A stretch of DNA of 50,643 nt from Chromobacterium haemolyticum (GTDB taxonomy: Bacteria > Pseudomonadota > Gammaproteobacteria > Burkholderiales > Chromobacteriaceae), in the NCBI RefSeq assembly GCF_002081825.1, contig NZ_MUKU01000037.1, positions 1-50,643 of the forward strand. The letters run 5' to 3'. Shown piece after piece: positions 41,646 to 50,643 of the stretch (position 1 is its first letter; the number at the start of each line of letters is the position of its first letter). The notes under the pieces were generated by a model. That model saw nothing but the letters and a program-made list of their open reading frames with translations. It ran no database searches and had not been told where the DNA came from. The translations under genes were made by a program, and so were the position numbers.

Positions 41646-42845
41646 CTCCCTGCTCCACGGCGTCAGCGCCGGCAGCGTGTGGCGGCCCGGCTCCACGCCG
41701 ATTTCCGCATCGCTCAGATAACAGGCCGGGTCCGCCGCCCAGAAGTCCCCGCTCAGCTCCCAGGCGCGCACTCGGGTATTGCCATTGCAGATGGCCAGAT
41801 GGGCGCAAGCGCCGCAGCGGCCGGCCACCGGGCGCGGGGATTGGCGCAGGCCGCTCATCAGCGGGTGTTGCGGCTGTTGCCATATCGCGGAAAACGGCCG
41901 TTCCCGCACATTGCCCAGCGTCACTTTCCACCACATGGTGTCCGGGTGGACGTTGCCCAGGTTGTCGATATTGGCGATGTTGACGCCGCTGGCGTTGCCG
42001 CCCCAGCGCCGCAGCGCCCGCAGCAGGGTGTCGGCGCGCTCCGGGTAATGCCGGCGCGCCCAGTGCAGCAGGTAGACGCCGTCCGCGTCGTTGTTGCCGG
42101 TGACGAAGTCCCGCGGCCGGCCGGCGTCCAGCTGGGCCATCGCCTGCCGGATCAGCAGTTCCAGCGCCCAGCGGCTGCGGGCGTGGCGGGCGTCGTCCGC
42201 GCGGTGCTTGTTGCCGCGTCCGGCGTAGTTGAGGTGGGAGAAGTAGAACTTGTCGATGTCTTCGTCCGCCATCAGTTGCAGCAGCGCCGGTAGGTCCGCG
42301 GCGTTGTCTTCCGTCATGGTGTAGCGGATGCCCACTTTCAGGCCGGCGTCGCGCGCCAGCCGCAGGCCGCGCAGCGCCAGTTCAAAACCGCCGTCCAGCC
42401 GCCGGAAACGGTCGTGAGTGGCGCCGATACCGTCCAGGCTGACGCCCACGTAATCAAAACCGATGTCCGCCAAGACGGCGACCTGGTCTGGGTCCATCAG
42501 GGTGCCGTTGCTGGATAGGCCGATATAGAAACCCAGCGCCTTGGCGCGCCGGGCGATGGCCGGCAGGTCCGGCCGCAGCAGCGGTTCGCCGCCGGACAGG
42601 ATCAGCACGCGCACGCCGTAGGCGTGGAGATCGTCCAGCACCGCATAGGCTTCGTCGGTGCTCAGCTCCCCGGCGAAGTCGCGGTTGGCGGAGGTGGAGT
42701 AGCAGTGCTGGCAGGTGAGATTGCAGCGGCGGATCAGGTTCCAGATCACCACCGGGCCTTGCGGGCCGACGGGCATGGCGCGGCCCGGCGGTTGGGACGC
42801 CGCCGGCTCGCGCAGCAGGCGCAGGTATTGGGTTAATCGCAACAT
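41613..42845 (-). CDS. nirJ: Heme d1 biosynthesis radical SAM protein NirJ
   Basis: 410-residue cytoplasmic iron-sulfur enzyme that removes propionate side chains during heme d1 synthesis. The radical SAM cluster motif CNLTCQHC (Cys41, Cys45, Cys48) and LILSGGEPLLRPDLP are present. A C-terminal SPASM-like cysteine set follows (CGACAHLAICNGNTR, then DPACYLSDAEIG). The last ten residues (SPANKIAQRS) and the stop are encoded by a repeat element, so the native C-terminus may have been replaced. It is the last nir gene here; nirE and nirN are not downstream. Confidence 0.94.
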   Translation of the reverse strand: MLRLTQYLRLLREPAASQPPGRAMPVGPQGPVVIWNLIRRCNLTCQHCYSTSANRDFAGELSTDEAYAVLDDLHAYGVRVLILSGGEPLLRPDLPAIARRAKALGFYIGLSSNGTLMDPDQVAVLADIGFDYVGVSLDGIGATHDRFRRLDGGFELALRGLRLARDAGLKVGIRYTMTEDNAADLPALLQLMADEDIDKFYFSHLNYAGRGNKHRADDARHARSRWALELLIRQAMAQLDAGRPRDFVTGNNDADGVYLLHWARRHYPERADTLLRALRRWGGNASGVNIANIDNLGNVHPDTMWWKVTLGNVRERPFSAIWQQPQHPLMSGLRQSPRPVAGRCGACAHLAICNGNTRVRAWELSGDFWAADPACYLSDAEIGVEPGRHTLPALTPWSRESPANKIAQRS

Positions 42846-42932
42846 GGCCGGCTCCGTCGCGGGAAGATGGCTCAGTGTGCGGCCGGGGGCGGCGGCGGCT
42901 CCTTGATGCGGGTCAATGGAATTTGGAGCACC

Positions 42933-43934
42933 TCAAAGCCTCAAGCCCGTTTTCTTCAAAATCCGGCTGGAAAACAGCACCTCGTGGCTATGGCAGGCCT
43001 CGCCCAGCAAGGCGCGCGCGTCGTCCACCGCGGCCAGCACCGCCGGCCGCTCGCTGCCGTGCAGCATGGCGAACAGATTGTACGGCCAGCCCGGCCGGCG
43101 CGGACGGCGGTAGCAATGGCTGACCGCGTCCAGGCCGCCCAGTTGCGCGCCCAGCGCGTCCACCTGTTCGTCGGCCACGTCGAACACCGCCATGCCGTTG
43201 GCGCGGTAGCCGATGGCGTAATGGTTGGGCACCGCGCCGATGCGGCGCACCACGCCCTGTTCCAGCCAGCGCGCCAGCTTGGCCGTCACTTCGGCCTCGG
43301 CCCAGCCCAGCCGCCGCGCAATGTCGCGGTAGGGGTAGCGGCACAGCGGCAGGCCGGCCTGGGTGGCGCGGATCAGCAGCCGGTCGTCTTCGCTCAACGC
43401 GGCCGGCGCGCCAGCCCGCCGCGCGCCGGCGGCCGCGCCCACCGGGGCCGCGCCGCCCACCTGAAAACGCATGCCCACAAAGTATTCCCGCTCTTTGGGA
43501 AACAGGTTCACTTCCAGGCCGGTCACCAGCTCGATGCCGCGCCGGGCGGCGTCGATGGCGGCGGCGCTGTCCGCGGCCAGCACAAACCACATATTGAGCC
43601 GGTGTTCGCGGCGGTAGTTGTGCGCCACCGCGGGCAGCGCGTTGACGGCGGCGGCCACGTCGTCAAAGCGCGCTTCCGGCGCGGCCAAGGCGGCCAGCAC
43701 GAAGCGGCCGCCCAGGCGTTCTATCTGGTACATCGGCCCAAAGCGGCTGAGCACGCCGGTCTGCAGCAGTTGGCGCAAGCGCCGGATCAGGCCGTCTTCG
43801 CCCAGGCCCAGGCTGCGCCCGGCCGCCGCGTAGGGGCGCGAGACCAGCGGGAAGCCGCCTTGCAGCCGGTCTATCAGCCGCGCGTCCAAGGCGTCCAGCG
43901 TGTCCAGCATTGCCAACGCTTCAGGCGTATCCAT
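42933..43934 (-). CDS. nirGH: Fused NirG-NirH siroheme decarboxylase subunit
   Basis: 333-residue protein made of two Lrp/AsnC-like halves, each a winged helix plus a ligand domain. Half one has VAHNYRREHRLNMWFVLA, half two SHCYRRPRRPGWPYNLFAML, the motifs of the NirDLGH complex that converts siroheme to didecarboxysiroheme. In Pseudomonas these are four separate genes; here they are fused in pairs. ATG 43934 has GGAG six bases upstream and overlaps the nirDL stop by 14 bases; a longer upstream frame is not used. An Ala/Gly/Arg-rich linker joins the halves. G/H rather than D/L identity is inferred from gene order. Confidence 0.88.
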   Translation of the reverse strand: MDTPEALAMLDTLDALDARLIDRLQGGFPLVSRPYAAAGRSLGLGEDGLIRRLRQLLQTGVLSRFGPMYQIERLGGRFVLAALAAPEARFDDVAAAVNALPAVAHNYRREHRLNMWFVLAADSAAAIDAARRGIELVTGLEVNLFPKEREYFVGMRFQVGGAAPVGAAAGARRAGAPAALSEDDRLLIRATQAGLPLCRYPYRDIARRLGWAEAEVTAKLARWLEQGVVRRIGAVPNHYAIGYRANGMAVFDVADEQVDALGAQLGGLDAVSHCYRRPRRPGWPYNLFAMLHGSERPAVLAAVDDARALLGEACHSHEVLFSSRILKKTGLRL

Positions 43935-44919
43935 AACAGGCTCCGGTTTGTTTGTAGCGCCGGGTGGAGCGCAGCACCGCCTGCGGCAGCCGTTCCAGGC
44001 CGTGCCGGCGGCGGATGTCCGCCAGCGCGGCGTCCAGGCTCTGCGCGTCGCGGGCATGGACCATGGTGAACAGTTGGTAGGGCCAGTCCGGCGGACGCGG
44101 CGGACGTTCGTAACACAGGGTGACGGCCGGCTCCGCCGCCAGCGCCAGCGCCACGCGCTCGCGTTCGGCGTCGTCGTCTATCCGCCACACCCACATGGCG
44201 TTGGCGCGGTAGCCCAGTTCCCGGTGGCGCACCACCATGCCGAAGCGGCGGATGACGCCTTGCTGCCGCCAGTGGGCGATTTGCGCCAGGGTCTGGGCTT
44301 CGCTCAGCGCGCATTGCGCGCCCAGCGCTTGGTAGGGCCGCTGGGTCAGCGGCAGGCCCGGCGACAGCGCCGCCAGCAGCCGCTGGCGGTGGCCGGCGGC
44401 CAGCCCGGGGTCGTCCGCCGTTGGCAATGCAGCCGTCTCCGCCGGCGCGGCGTCCGCCAGGAAGGAAAAGCCCAGGTCGATGTGGTATTCGCGCAGCAGC
44501 GGCAAGTCCAGCGGCGGGATGCCGGTGGCCAGGCGGATGCGGCTCAGCGCTGCGGCCACGCCGGCCGATGAGGCGGCGGCGACGACGAACCACAGATTGT
44601 AATGATGGTCCCGCCGGTAGTTGTGGTTGACCTCGCGCTGACGGCTGACGAAGGCGGCCACGTCTTCCAGCCGCTCCGCCGGCACCGCCATCGCCGCCAG
44701 GGTGCTGTTGCCCACGGTGTTGGGGGCGAACACCGCGCCGACGCGGGCCAGCAGGCCGGCCGTCTGGGCGTCTTGCAGCGCGGCCAGCAGCCGGGCTTCG
44801 CTCCAGCCCTCCTCCATGCCGGCGGCGAGCGCGGCGAAGGGGCGCGGCTGCAAGGGAAAGCCGCGCTGGCAGCCGTTGATCAGCCGCAGCAAGGCCGGAT
44901 CGGCGTCTGAAATAACCAT
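43921..44919 (-). CDS. nirDL: Fused NirD-NirL siroheme decarboxylase subunit
   Basis: 332-residue partner of NirGH. Two Lrp/AsnC-like halves: the first (1 to about 165) includes VNHNYRRDHHYNLWFVVAAA, the second (about 175-332) includes TLCYERPPRPPDWPYQLFTM. The pairing of D and L follows the usual nirF-D-L-G-H order, and such NirDL fusions are known in some denitrifiers. The start is two bases after the nirF stop. Acts in the cytoplasm. Confidence 0.88.
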   Translation of the reverse strand: MVISDADPALLRLINGCQRGFPLQPRPFAALAAGMEEGWSEARLLAALQDAQTAGLLARVGAVFAPNTVGNSTLAAMAVPAERLEDVAAFVSRQREVNHNYRRDHHYNLWFVVAAASSAGVAAALSRIRLATGIPPLDLPLLREYHIDLGFSFLADAAPAETAALPTADDPGLAAGHRQRLLAALSPGLPLTQRPYQALGAQCALSEAQTLAQIAHWRQQGVIRRFGMVVRHRELGYRANAMWVWRIDDDAERERVALALAAEPAVTLCYERPPRPPDWPYQLFTMVHARDAQSLDAALADIRRRHGLERLPQAVLRSTRRYKQTGACYGYA

Positions 44920-44921
44920 GG

Positions 44922-46109
44922 CTACATCCCGATGCGGCTGGCGCGCCAGCTGAAGAAGATGCCGGACGGGCTACGCGCCGGCAGTTCGCGCAGCACTTTG
45001 AGGCTGGCGGTGTCCACCACCACCAGCTTGTCGTCGTCGCGGCTGGACAGCCACACCGCGTCGCCGCGCGGGGTGAACTCCATGTGCAGGATGGCCTTGC
45101 CCGGCTTCAGGGTGGCGATCACGCTGCGCGTGGGCACGTCGATGACTTGCACCTTGTTGTTGTCCGGGAAGGCGAAGTTGACCCAAACCCGCCGCCCGGA
45201 GGGTTCCGCCATCACGAACACCGGCTGGCCCAGCACTGGGACGGCGGCCTGTTGCGCCCAGCTGCGGTTGTCCGCCAGCAGCACTTCGTGGCGGCCGATG
45301 GCGGGCAGGAAGGCGTAATCGCCGGCCAGCGCCCAGCCGCGCAGATGCGGCATCTTGTACACCGGCAGCGGCTGTTGGCCGCGGCCGTAGCCGGCCAGGA
45401 TGCGGCGCACGCCTTGTTCCGGCCGCCAGGTGTCCAGCAGGGACAGGCCGTCTTCGCCGTAGAGCCCGGCCAGGAAGTAGCGGCCGTCCATGCTGGCCAG
45501 GCCGTCGTAGGGGCGCTTGCCGGCGTCGCGGTAGCGGGTCAGTTTCGGCTGGGCCGGGTCCGCGGCGTCCAGCACGTCGATTTCGTCGGCGTCGAACAGC
45601 GCGTAAACAAAGCGCCGGCCCGGCAGGTCCGCCAGGCCCACCACGCGCGAGGGTTTGCCGTCCGCGCCCGGCGCGGCGGGCACCGAGGCCAGCGGCGCCA
45701 GCGTGACGGCGTCGAACAGGCGCACGCCGCCCGGCTGGTAGTTTTGCGCGGCCAGCACGCGGCCGTCCGAGGAGATGGCGCCGCCTATGCTGTTGCCGGC
45801 CTGCACCACGCGCCGTTCCAGCCGCCGGCGCAGCAGGTCCACCTTGCTGATGGCGCCGTCGCGGCCAAACACGTAGGCGTAACGCGCGTCGCGCGAGAAC
45901 ACCACCGAGGCGTGGGACAGATCGCCCAGCCCTTCCACCCGGCCCAGGCTTTCGGCGCGGGTGTTGTCCACCACTTGCACGCTGCCGCTAGCGCGTTCTA
46001 TCACCACGCCCAGGTCGCCGGTGCCGCGCGGCGCGGCGCAGCCGCCCAGCAGCGCGGCCAAGGCCGGGATCAGGGCGGCGCGCCCTGCTTTAACCAGTAA
46101 ACCAGCCAT
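44922..46109 (-). CDS. nirF: Heme d1 biosynthesis protein NirF
   Basis: 395-residue periplasmic dehydrogenase acting late in heme d1 synthesis, with a beta-propeller fold like the d1 domain of NirS. The ATG at 46109 gives a lipoprotein signal (lipobox LLGGC, Cys24), which fixes the start; upstream in-frame codons are the shadow of nirC. Family segments: YAYVFGRDGAISKVDLLRRR, ALFDADEIDVLDAADPAQPK and HMEFTPRGDAVWLSSRDDDK. It overlaps nirC by 40 bases and is followed by nirDL after 2 bases. Confidence 0.93.
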   Translation of the reverse strand: MAGLLVKAGRAALIPALAALLGGCAAPRGTGDLGVVIERASGSVQVVDNTRAESLGRVEGLGDLSHASVVFSRDARYAYVFGRDGAISKVDLLRRRLERRVVQAGNSIGGAISSDGRVLAAQNYQPGGVRLFDAVTLAPLASVPAAPGADGKPSRVVGLADLPGRRFVYALFDADEIDVLDAADPAQPKLTRYRDAGKRPYDGLASMDGRYFLAGLYGEDGLSLLDTWRPEQGVRRILAGYGRGQQPLPVYKMPHLRGWALAGDYAFLPAIGRHEVLLADNRSWAQQAAVPVLGQPVFVMAEPSGRRVWVNFAFPDNNKVQVIDVPTRSVIATLKPGKAILHMEFTPRGDAVWLSSRDDDKLVVVDTASLKVLRELPARSPSGIFFSWRASRIGM

Positions 46110-46402
46110 ATCGCTTCTTCTTCCGTCAAAAAAGGCCGCCAGGGCGGCATCGGGGTGCCGGGCCGGCCGGCCAGGATCACGGCGGCCAGGCCGGCGTCCG
46201 GCTTGTCCTTGAGCGCCTCCGGCGTCAGCGGGCTGCCCAGGCCGCCGCGCAGGCTCAGGCCGTGGCAGGCGCCGCAGTCCTGGCGCGCCAGGTGGCGCAA
46301 CTGGGCCGCCCGCTCCGGCGCGGGGGCCACCGGCGCGGCGACGGCGACGCCGCAGAGCAGCAGCAAGGCCGCCGCGATGCACGTCAACGGCTCAGCACCC
46401 AT
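46070..46402 (-). CDS. nirC: Periplasmic cytochrome c NirC
   Basis: 110-residue monoheme cytochrome c with a signal peptide (CIAAALLLLCGVAVAAPVA) and heme motif CGACH (Cys43, Cys46, His47). The later GTPMPPWRPFLTEEEAIWLV carries a Met that could be the sixth ligand. It is an electron donor to or maturation partner of NirS. It overlaps nirM by 19 bases and nirF by 40. Confidence 0.92.
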   Translation of the reverse strand: MGAEPLTCIAAALLLLCGVAVAAPVAPAPERAAQLRHLARQDCGACHGLSLRGGLGSPLTPEALKDKPDAGLAAVILAGRPGTPMPPWRPFLTEEEAIWLVYWLKQGAPP

Positions 46403-46692
46403 TGCACCATGACCTTGAGATCGGCATCCGGCACTTGCGGATTGGGCGACATCGGCACCGGGCCGAAGCTGCCTGAGCCGCCCTTTTTCACCTTGTCCAT
46501 CAGCTTGACGGCGGCGTCCTGCCCCTTGTACTTGGCGGCCACTTGTTGGTAGGACGGCCCCACCAGCTTGGCGTCCAGCGCGTGACAGGCCAGGCAGTTG
46601 TGCTGCTTGAGCAGCGCTTCCGGCGCGGCGGCCGCGGCTGGCAGCGCATGCAGCGCCAGGGCGGCGCAGGCCAGGATCAGGCTTGTTTTCAT
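46384..46692 (-). CDS. nirM: Cytochrome c551 NirM
   Basis: 102-residue periplasmic electron carrier to nitrite reductase. Signal peptide MKTSLILACAALALHALPAA; heme motif CLACH (Cys33, Cys36, His37); likely axial Met81 in GPVPMSPNPQVPDADLKVMV. ATG 46692 has GGAGGAG upstream. A longer in-frame extension upstream is low-complexity Arg-rich sequence from the nirS-nirM gap and is rejected. It lies 50 bases after nirS. Confidence 0.94.
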   Translation of the reverse strand: MKTSLILACAALALHALPAAAAAPEALLKQHNCLACHALDAKLVGPSYQQVAAKYKGQDAAVKLMDKVKKGGSGSFGPVPMSPNPQVPDADLKVMVQWVLSR

Positions 46693-46742
46693 TGCGGTCT
46701 CCTCCGCCCGCCGGGGCTGGCCCGGCGGGCGTGCTGGCGGGG

Positions 46743-48600
<1,858 letters not shown>

Positions 48601-48637
48601 TTGACGGCATGATCATCCCGGACGCATATGGACAGCC

Positions 48638-48651
48638 TTGATTCGAATCAA
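48638..48651 (-). promoter_or_regulatory. FNR/Dnr binding site upstream of nirS
   Basis: TTGATTCGAATCAA is a perfect match to the FNR/Anr/Dnr consensus TTGAT-N4-ATCAA. For a class II promoter centred at -41.5, the nirS transcript would start near 48603, just upstream of the 144 bp repeat, giving a leader of roughly 180 bases. The site overlaps the stop codon of the DUF3079 gene. Confidence 0.88.
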
Positions 48652-48860
48652 CGCTTGCCGGAGCCGTCCTGTCCTGTGACCGGGGAATCCTCCAAGCCCC
48701 AGTCGCCGTATTGATACCAGTCGTCGCCCAGCACTTCCGCCGGATGTTGCGTGCGGCTGGAGCCGTTGCCGCATTGCAGGGAGTTGGCGGGGCAATAGAG
48801 ATCACAGCCCCAGCAGATGCGCTCGGGGTGGGCGGGGTGCAGCGGGAATTTTTTGGCCAT
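48648..48860 (-). CDS. DUF3079 family small protein
   Basis: 70-residue protein resembling the DUF3079 family: MAKKFPLHPAHPERICWGCD followed by LYCPANSLQCGNGSSRTQHP and DDWYQYGDWG. The four cysteines (CWGCDLYCPA, then LQCG) suggest a bound metal, but the function is unknown. A strong AAGGAG site lies four bases before the ATG. It is upstream of and on the same strand as nirS, and its stop codon is inside the FNR-type box. Confidence 0.85.
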   Translation of the reverse strand: MAKKFPLHPAHPERICWGCDLYCPANSLQCGNGSSRTQHPAEVLGDDWYQYGDWGLEDSPVTGQDGSGKR

Positions 48861-48963
48861 GGAACTCCTTGATTACTTGCTCAACTATGCCAGTTCGCCA
48901 CTTTTAGGACTTTGCGTGTCATCAACGAAGCAAGCAGGTATGCGACGCTACCCCCACTCCCTT

Positions 48964-49130
48964 CAAGCCTGCCGACGGGTGGCAGGCCCGAGGTTTTAGC
49001 TACGCAGAAACTTCGCTATGCTCGTTTTAAGCGGCTGCTTGTTCGAGCAGCGCGACGTTAGCGCGCTGCGAGTTCAGCCGCGCCTCGGGCCTGACGGGAA
49101 CCGGCGGGAAGCCGCAGGCCAGGCTTGCAG
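48964..49130. other. Highly structured intergenic element, function unknown
   Basis: A perfect outer inverted repeat CAGGCCCGAGG (48983-48993) / CCTCGGGCCTG (49083-49093) encloses GCGGCTG / CAGCCGC (49031-49037, 49075-49081) and a 7 bp hairpin CAGCGCG / CGCGCTG (49048-49054, 49062-49068); GCTGCT / AGCAGC (49034-49039, 49046-49051) competes with it. The region between the DUF3079 and norD genes has no credible frame. It could be a mobile palindromic element or a structured RNA. Confidence 0.5.
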
Positions 49131-49152
49131 GGCGGCCTTTGGGGGACTACGT

Positions 49153-49204
49153 GCGAATCTTTGATTCGCTCAGTGATAGGGGAATTTGGCCGAGCAAATT
49201 CCCC
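49153..49204. terminator. Twin perfect hairpins downstream of norD
   Basis: GCGAATC-TTT-GATTCGC (49153-49169) and GGGGAATTTG / CAAATTCCCC (49179-49188 and 49195-49204, 6-base loop) stand side by side about 80 bases after the norD stop. There is no T run on either side, so a termination role is tentative. Confidence 0.4.
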
Positions 49205-49281
49205 TTCCTGCCCGCCGGGCAGCCCCGGCAATAAAAATCATCATCCGCGCAGCGGATACAAAAAGTTGATTCGCCCCAATC

Positions 49282-50643
49282 TCACGTCGTCAGGCTGGCA
49301 TACAGCCTGGTCAACGCCTGCGGCAACCTCTCCGCCTGCCTCACCAGCGCATAACCATTGCGGCCAAATAAATGCGGCAGGTAGTCGCCCGCCTCGCGGT
49401 CTATGGTCACGCAGAACGGCGTCAGGCCGGCGCGGCGGGCTTCCAGCACCGCCTGGCGCGTGTCTTCTATGCCGTAGCGGCCTTCGTAATGGTCCAGATC
49501 GTTGGGCTTGCCGTCCGAGATCAGCAACAACAAACGGCGCTGCGCCGGCCGCTCGCTCAGGATGCGGGTGCACTGGCGGATGGCCGCGCCCATGCGGGTG
49601 TAGTAGCCGGGCCGGATGGCGAGGATGCGGCCGCGGGCGGCGTCGTCGTAACGGTCGGCAAAGTCTTTGAGGATCTGCAAGCGCACTTCCTGCCGCCGCA
49701 GCGAGGAAAAGCCGTACAGGCCGAAGTCGTCGCCGCTGGCGGCCAGCGCCTCGGCGAACAGCAGCAGGCTGTCGCGGATCACGTCGATCACCCGGCCGGT
49801 TTCGCCCAGCCAGCTTTCGGTGGACAGCGACAGGTCGGCCAGGGTTAGGCAGGCCAGGCTGCGCTCGCCCGGCGGCCAGTCCTGATACAGCGCCGGTTCG
49901 CTGAGCGCCGCGCCGCCGCGCCGTTCGGCGAGGAAGCGAATCAGCCGGTCCAGATCGATGTCCGGCCCGGCGGTTTCGCCGCTGCGCCGGCGGCGCTCCG
50001 GCGCCAACGACTGGAATTGCCGCCGCAGCCGGCGCGCCAGCGGCTGCAAGCGTTCCGGCAACGGCGCCGGCACGGCGTCGCGCGGCAGCATCGGCCGCAG
50101 CAGGCAGTGGTCCTCCACCAGGCATTGCCGCTTCCAGTGCCATTCCGGCAGCTTGATGCCCGGCCCCAGCGGGGTGTCGTCGTAGGCGGCGGCCGGCAGG
50201 TCCAGATCGAAGCGCAGCCGGCTGCCGCGGGTATGGGCGTCCTGGCCCAGGGTCAGCCGGTTCATGTCTTCGGCGGCGATTTCGCCGTTGCCGTCATCAT
50301 CGTCGTCATTGTGGCGGTTAACTTTGACGTATTCGTCCCAGGTAAATAGGCTCTCGGCGCGGAACACCATCAGCATGCCGTTCTTGCGCTGGTCCTGTTC
50401 CATGCGCCGCGCGCGATAGCGGCGGCGCTGGCGCTGGGCGTCCTTGCCGCCGCCGCGTTCGCCGTCGGCGTGGCGGCTGCCCTGCCCGTCGGCCTCCGTC
50501 AGCGGCGGCTCCGGGTGCAGCCACAGCGGCACCGGCTGCGGCGGCCGGCTCAACGGCGGCAGCGTCACCGCCTGTTCCGGCCGGCTCAACGCCGCTTGGA
50601 TCGCGCGTTCCACCGCGGCTTCCGCCGGCGGCAGGCCGGCGGG
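49282..50643 (-). CDS. norD: Nitric oxide reductase activation protein NorD, N-terminus beyond the window
   Basis: C-terminal 450 or so residues of NorD, a cytoplasmic protein that with the AAA+ ATPase NorQ matures nitric oxide reductase. The frame is open to the right edge. The C-terminal half is a von Willebrand factor A domain with the metal-site motif DLSLS (LTLADLSLSTESWLGE), the TRMGAAIRQCTRILSERPAQ segment and ISDGKPNDLDHYEGRYGIED. An acidic Asp/Asn run lies in the middle. norC, norB and norQ are not in the window but may lie to the right. Confidence 0.9.
   Translation of the reverse strand, partial: PAGLPPAEAAVERAIQAALSRPEQAVTLPPLSRPPQPVPLWLHPEPPLTEADGQGSRHADGERGGGKDAQRQRRRYRARRMEQDQRKNGMLMVFRAESLFTWDEYVKVNRHNDDDDDGNGEIAAEDMNRLTLGQDAHTRGSRLRFDLDLPAAAYDDTPLGPGIKLPEWHWKRQCLVEDHCLLRPMLPRDAVPAPLPERLQPLARRLRRQFQSLAPERRRRSGETAGPDIDLDRLIRFLAERRGGAALSEPALYQDWPPGERSLACLTLADLSLSTESWLGETGRVIDVIRDSLLLFAEALAASGDDFGLYGFSSLRRQEVRLQILKDFADRYDDAARGRILAIRPGYYTRMGAAIRQCTRILSERPAQRRLLLLISDGKPNDLDHYEGRYGIEDTRQAVLEARRAGLTPFCVTIDREAGDYLPHLFGRNGYALVRQAERLPQALTRLYASLTT

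Noticed and set aside
46110-46382. Long N-terminal extension of nirF
   Set aside because: Those codons are the out-of-frame shadow of nirC; the lipoprotein signal starting at 46109 fixes the nirF start.

Overview
The window comes from a Gram-negative, motile, denitrifying proteobacterium. The best guess is a betaproteobacterium of the Chromobacteriaceae (Chromobacterium / Pseudogulbenkiania / Aquitalea type). This rests on the gene content, the GC-rich nir/nor genes and a DUF1484-like protein family; no rRNA is present to confirm it.

Positions 1-38498 hold a nearly complete second flagellar system of the lateral / Flag-2 (laf) type with its own chemosensory arm. Leftmost, all on the minus strand, are an MCP cut by the window edge, cheW, cheA, cheY, the stator pair lafU/lafT (motB/motA) and the flagellin gene lafA with a clear terminator. 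Next is the hook/rod/ring block flgBCDEFGHIJKL plus a LafW-like gene (19306 down to 8620), with flgA divergent from flgB. A long minus-strand gene run follows: fliEFGHIJ, fliD(lafB), fliS(lafC), lafD, fliK(lafE), fliL(lafF), sigma-28 (lafS), flgM, flgN and a separate flagellar muramidase (31413 down to 20115). Divergent from fliE is the plus-strand export/switch run fliMNPQR-flhB-flhA plus a small membrane protein (31753-38498). FlgJ is split into a rod-only protein and a stand-alone glucosaminidase. No LafK-, FlhDC- or FlrC-like master regulator, no FliO and no FlhF/FlhG lie in the window.

Positions 38499-40744 are accessory DNA: a decayed reading frame, a degraded repeat, a strongly structured leader with a terminator-like hairpin, a two-gene cassette (DUF1484-like plus an unknown protein), and a tandem array of six 138-140 bp hairpin-forming units filling the convergent gap before dnr.

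Positions 40745-50643 are the denitrification region, all on the minus strand: norD (cut by the right edge), a DUF3079 gene, then nirS-nirM-nirC-nirF-nirDL-nirGH-nirJ and the Dnr-type regulator. Together these make cytochrome cd1 nitrite reductase, its electron donors and most of the heme d1 pathway. A perfect FNR/Dnr box lies upstream of nirS. nirE and nirN are not in the window. Base composition differs sharply: the flagellar part is visibly AT-richer (especially lafA, fliD and fliM-flhA) than the nir/nor part, which suggests the flagellar island was acquired.

The intergenic regions carry several families of about 90-150 bp palindromic, MITE-like elements with related cores but different terminal arms. 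They sit in flagellar intergenic gaps, in the presumed nirS 5' leader and across the 3' end of nirJ.
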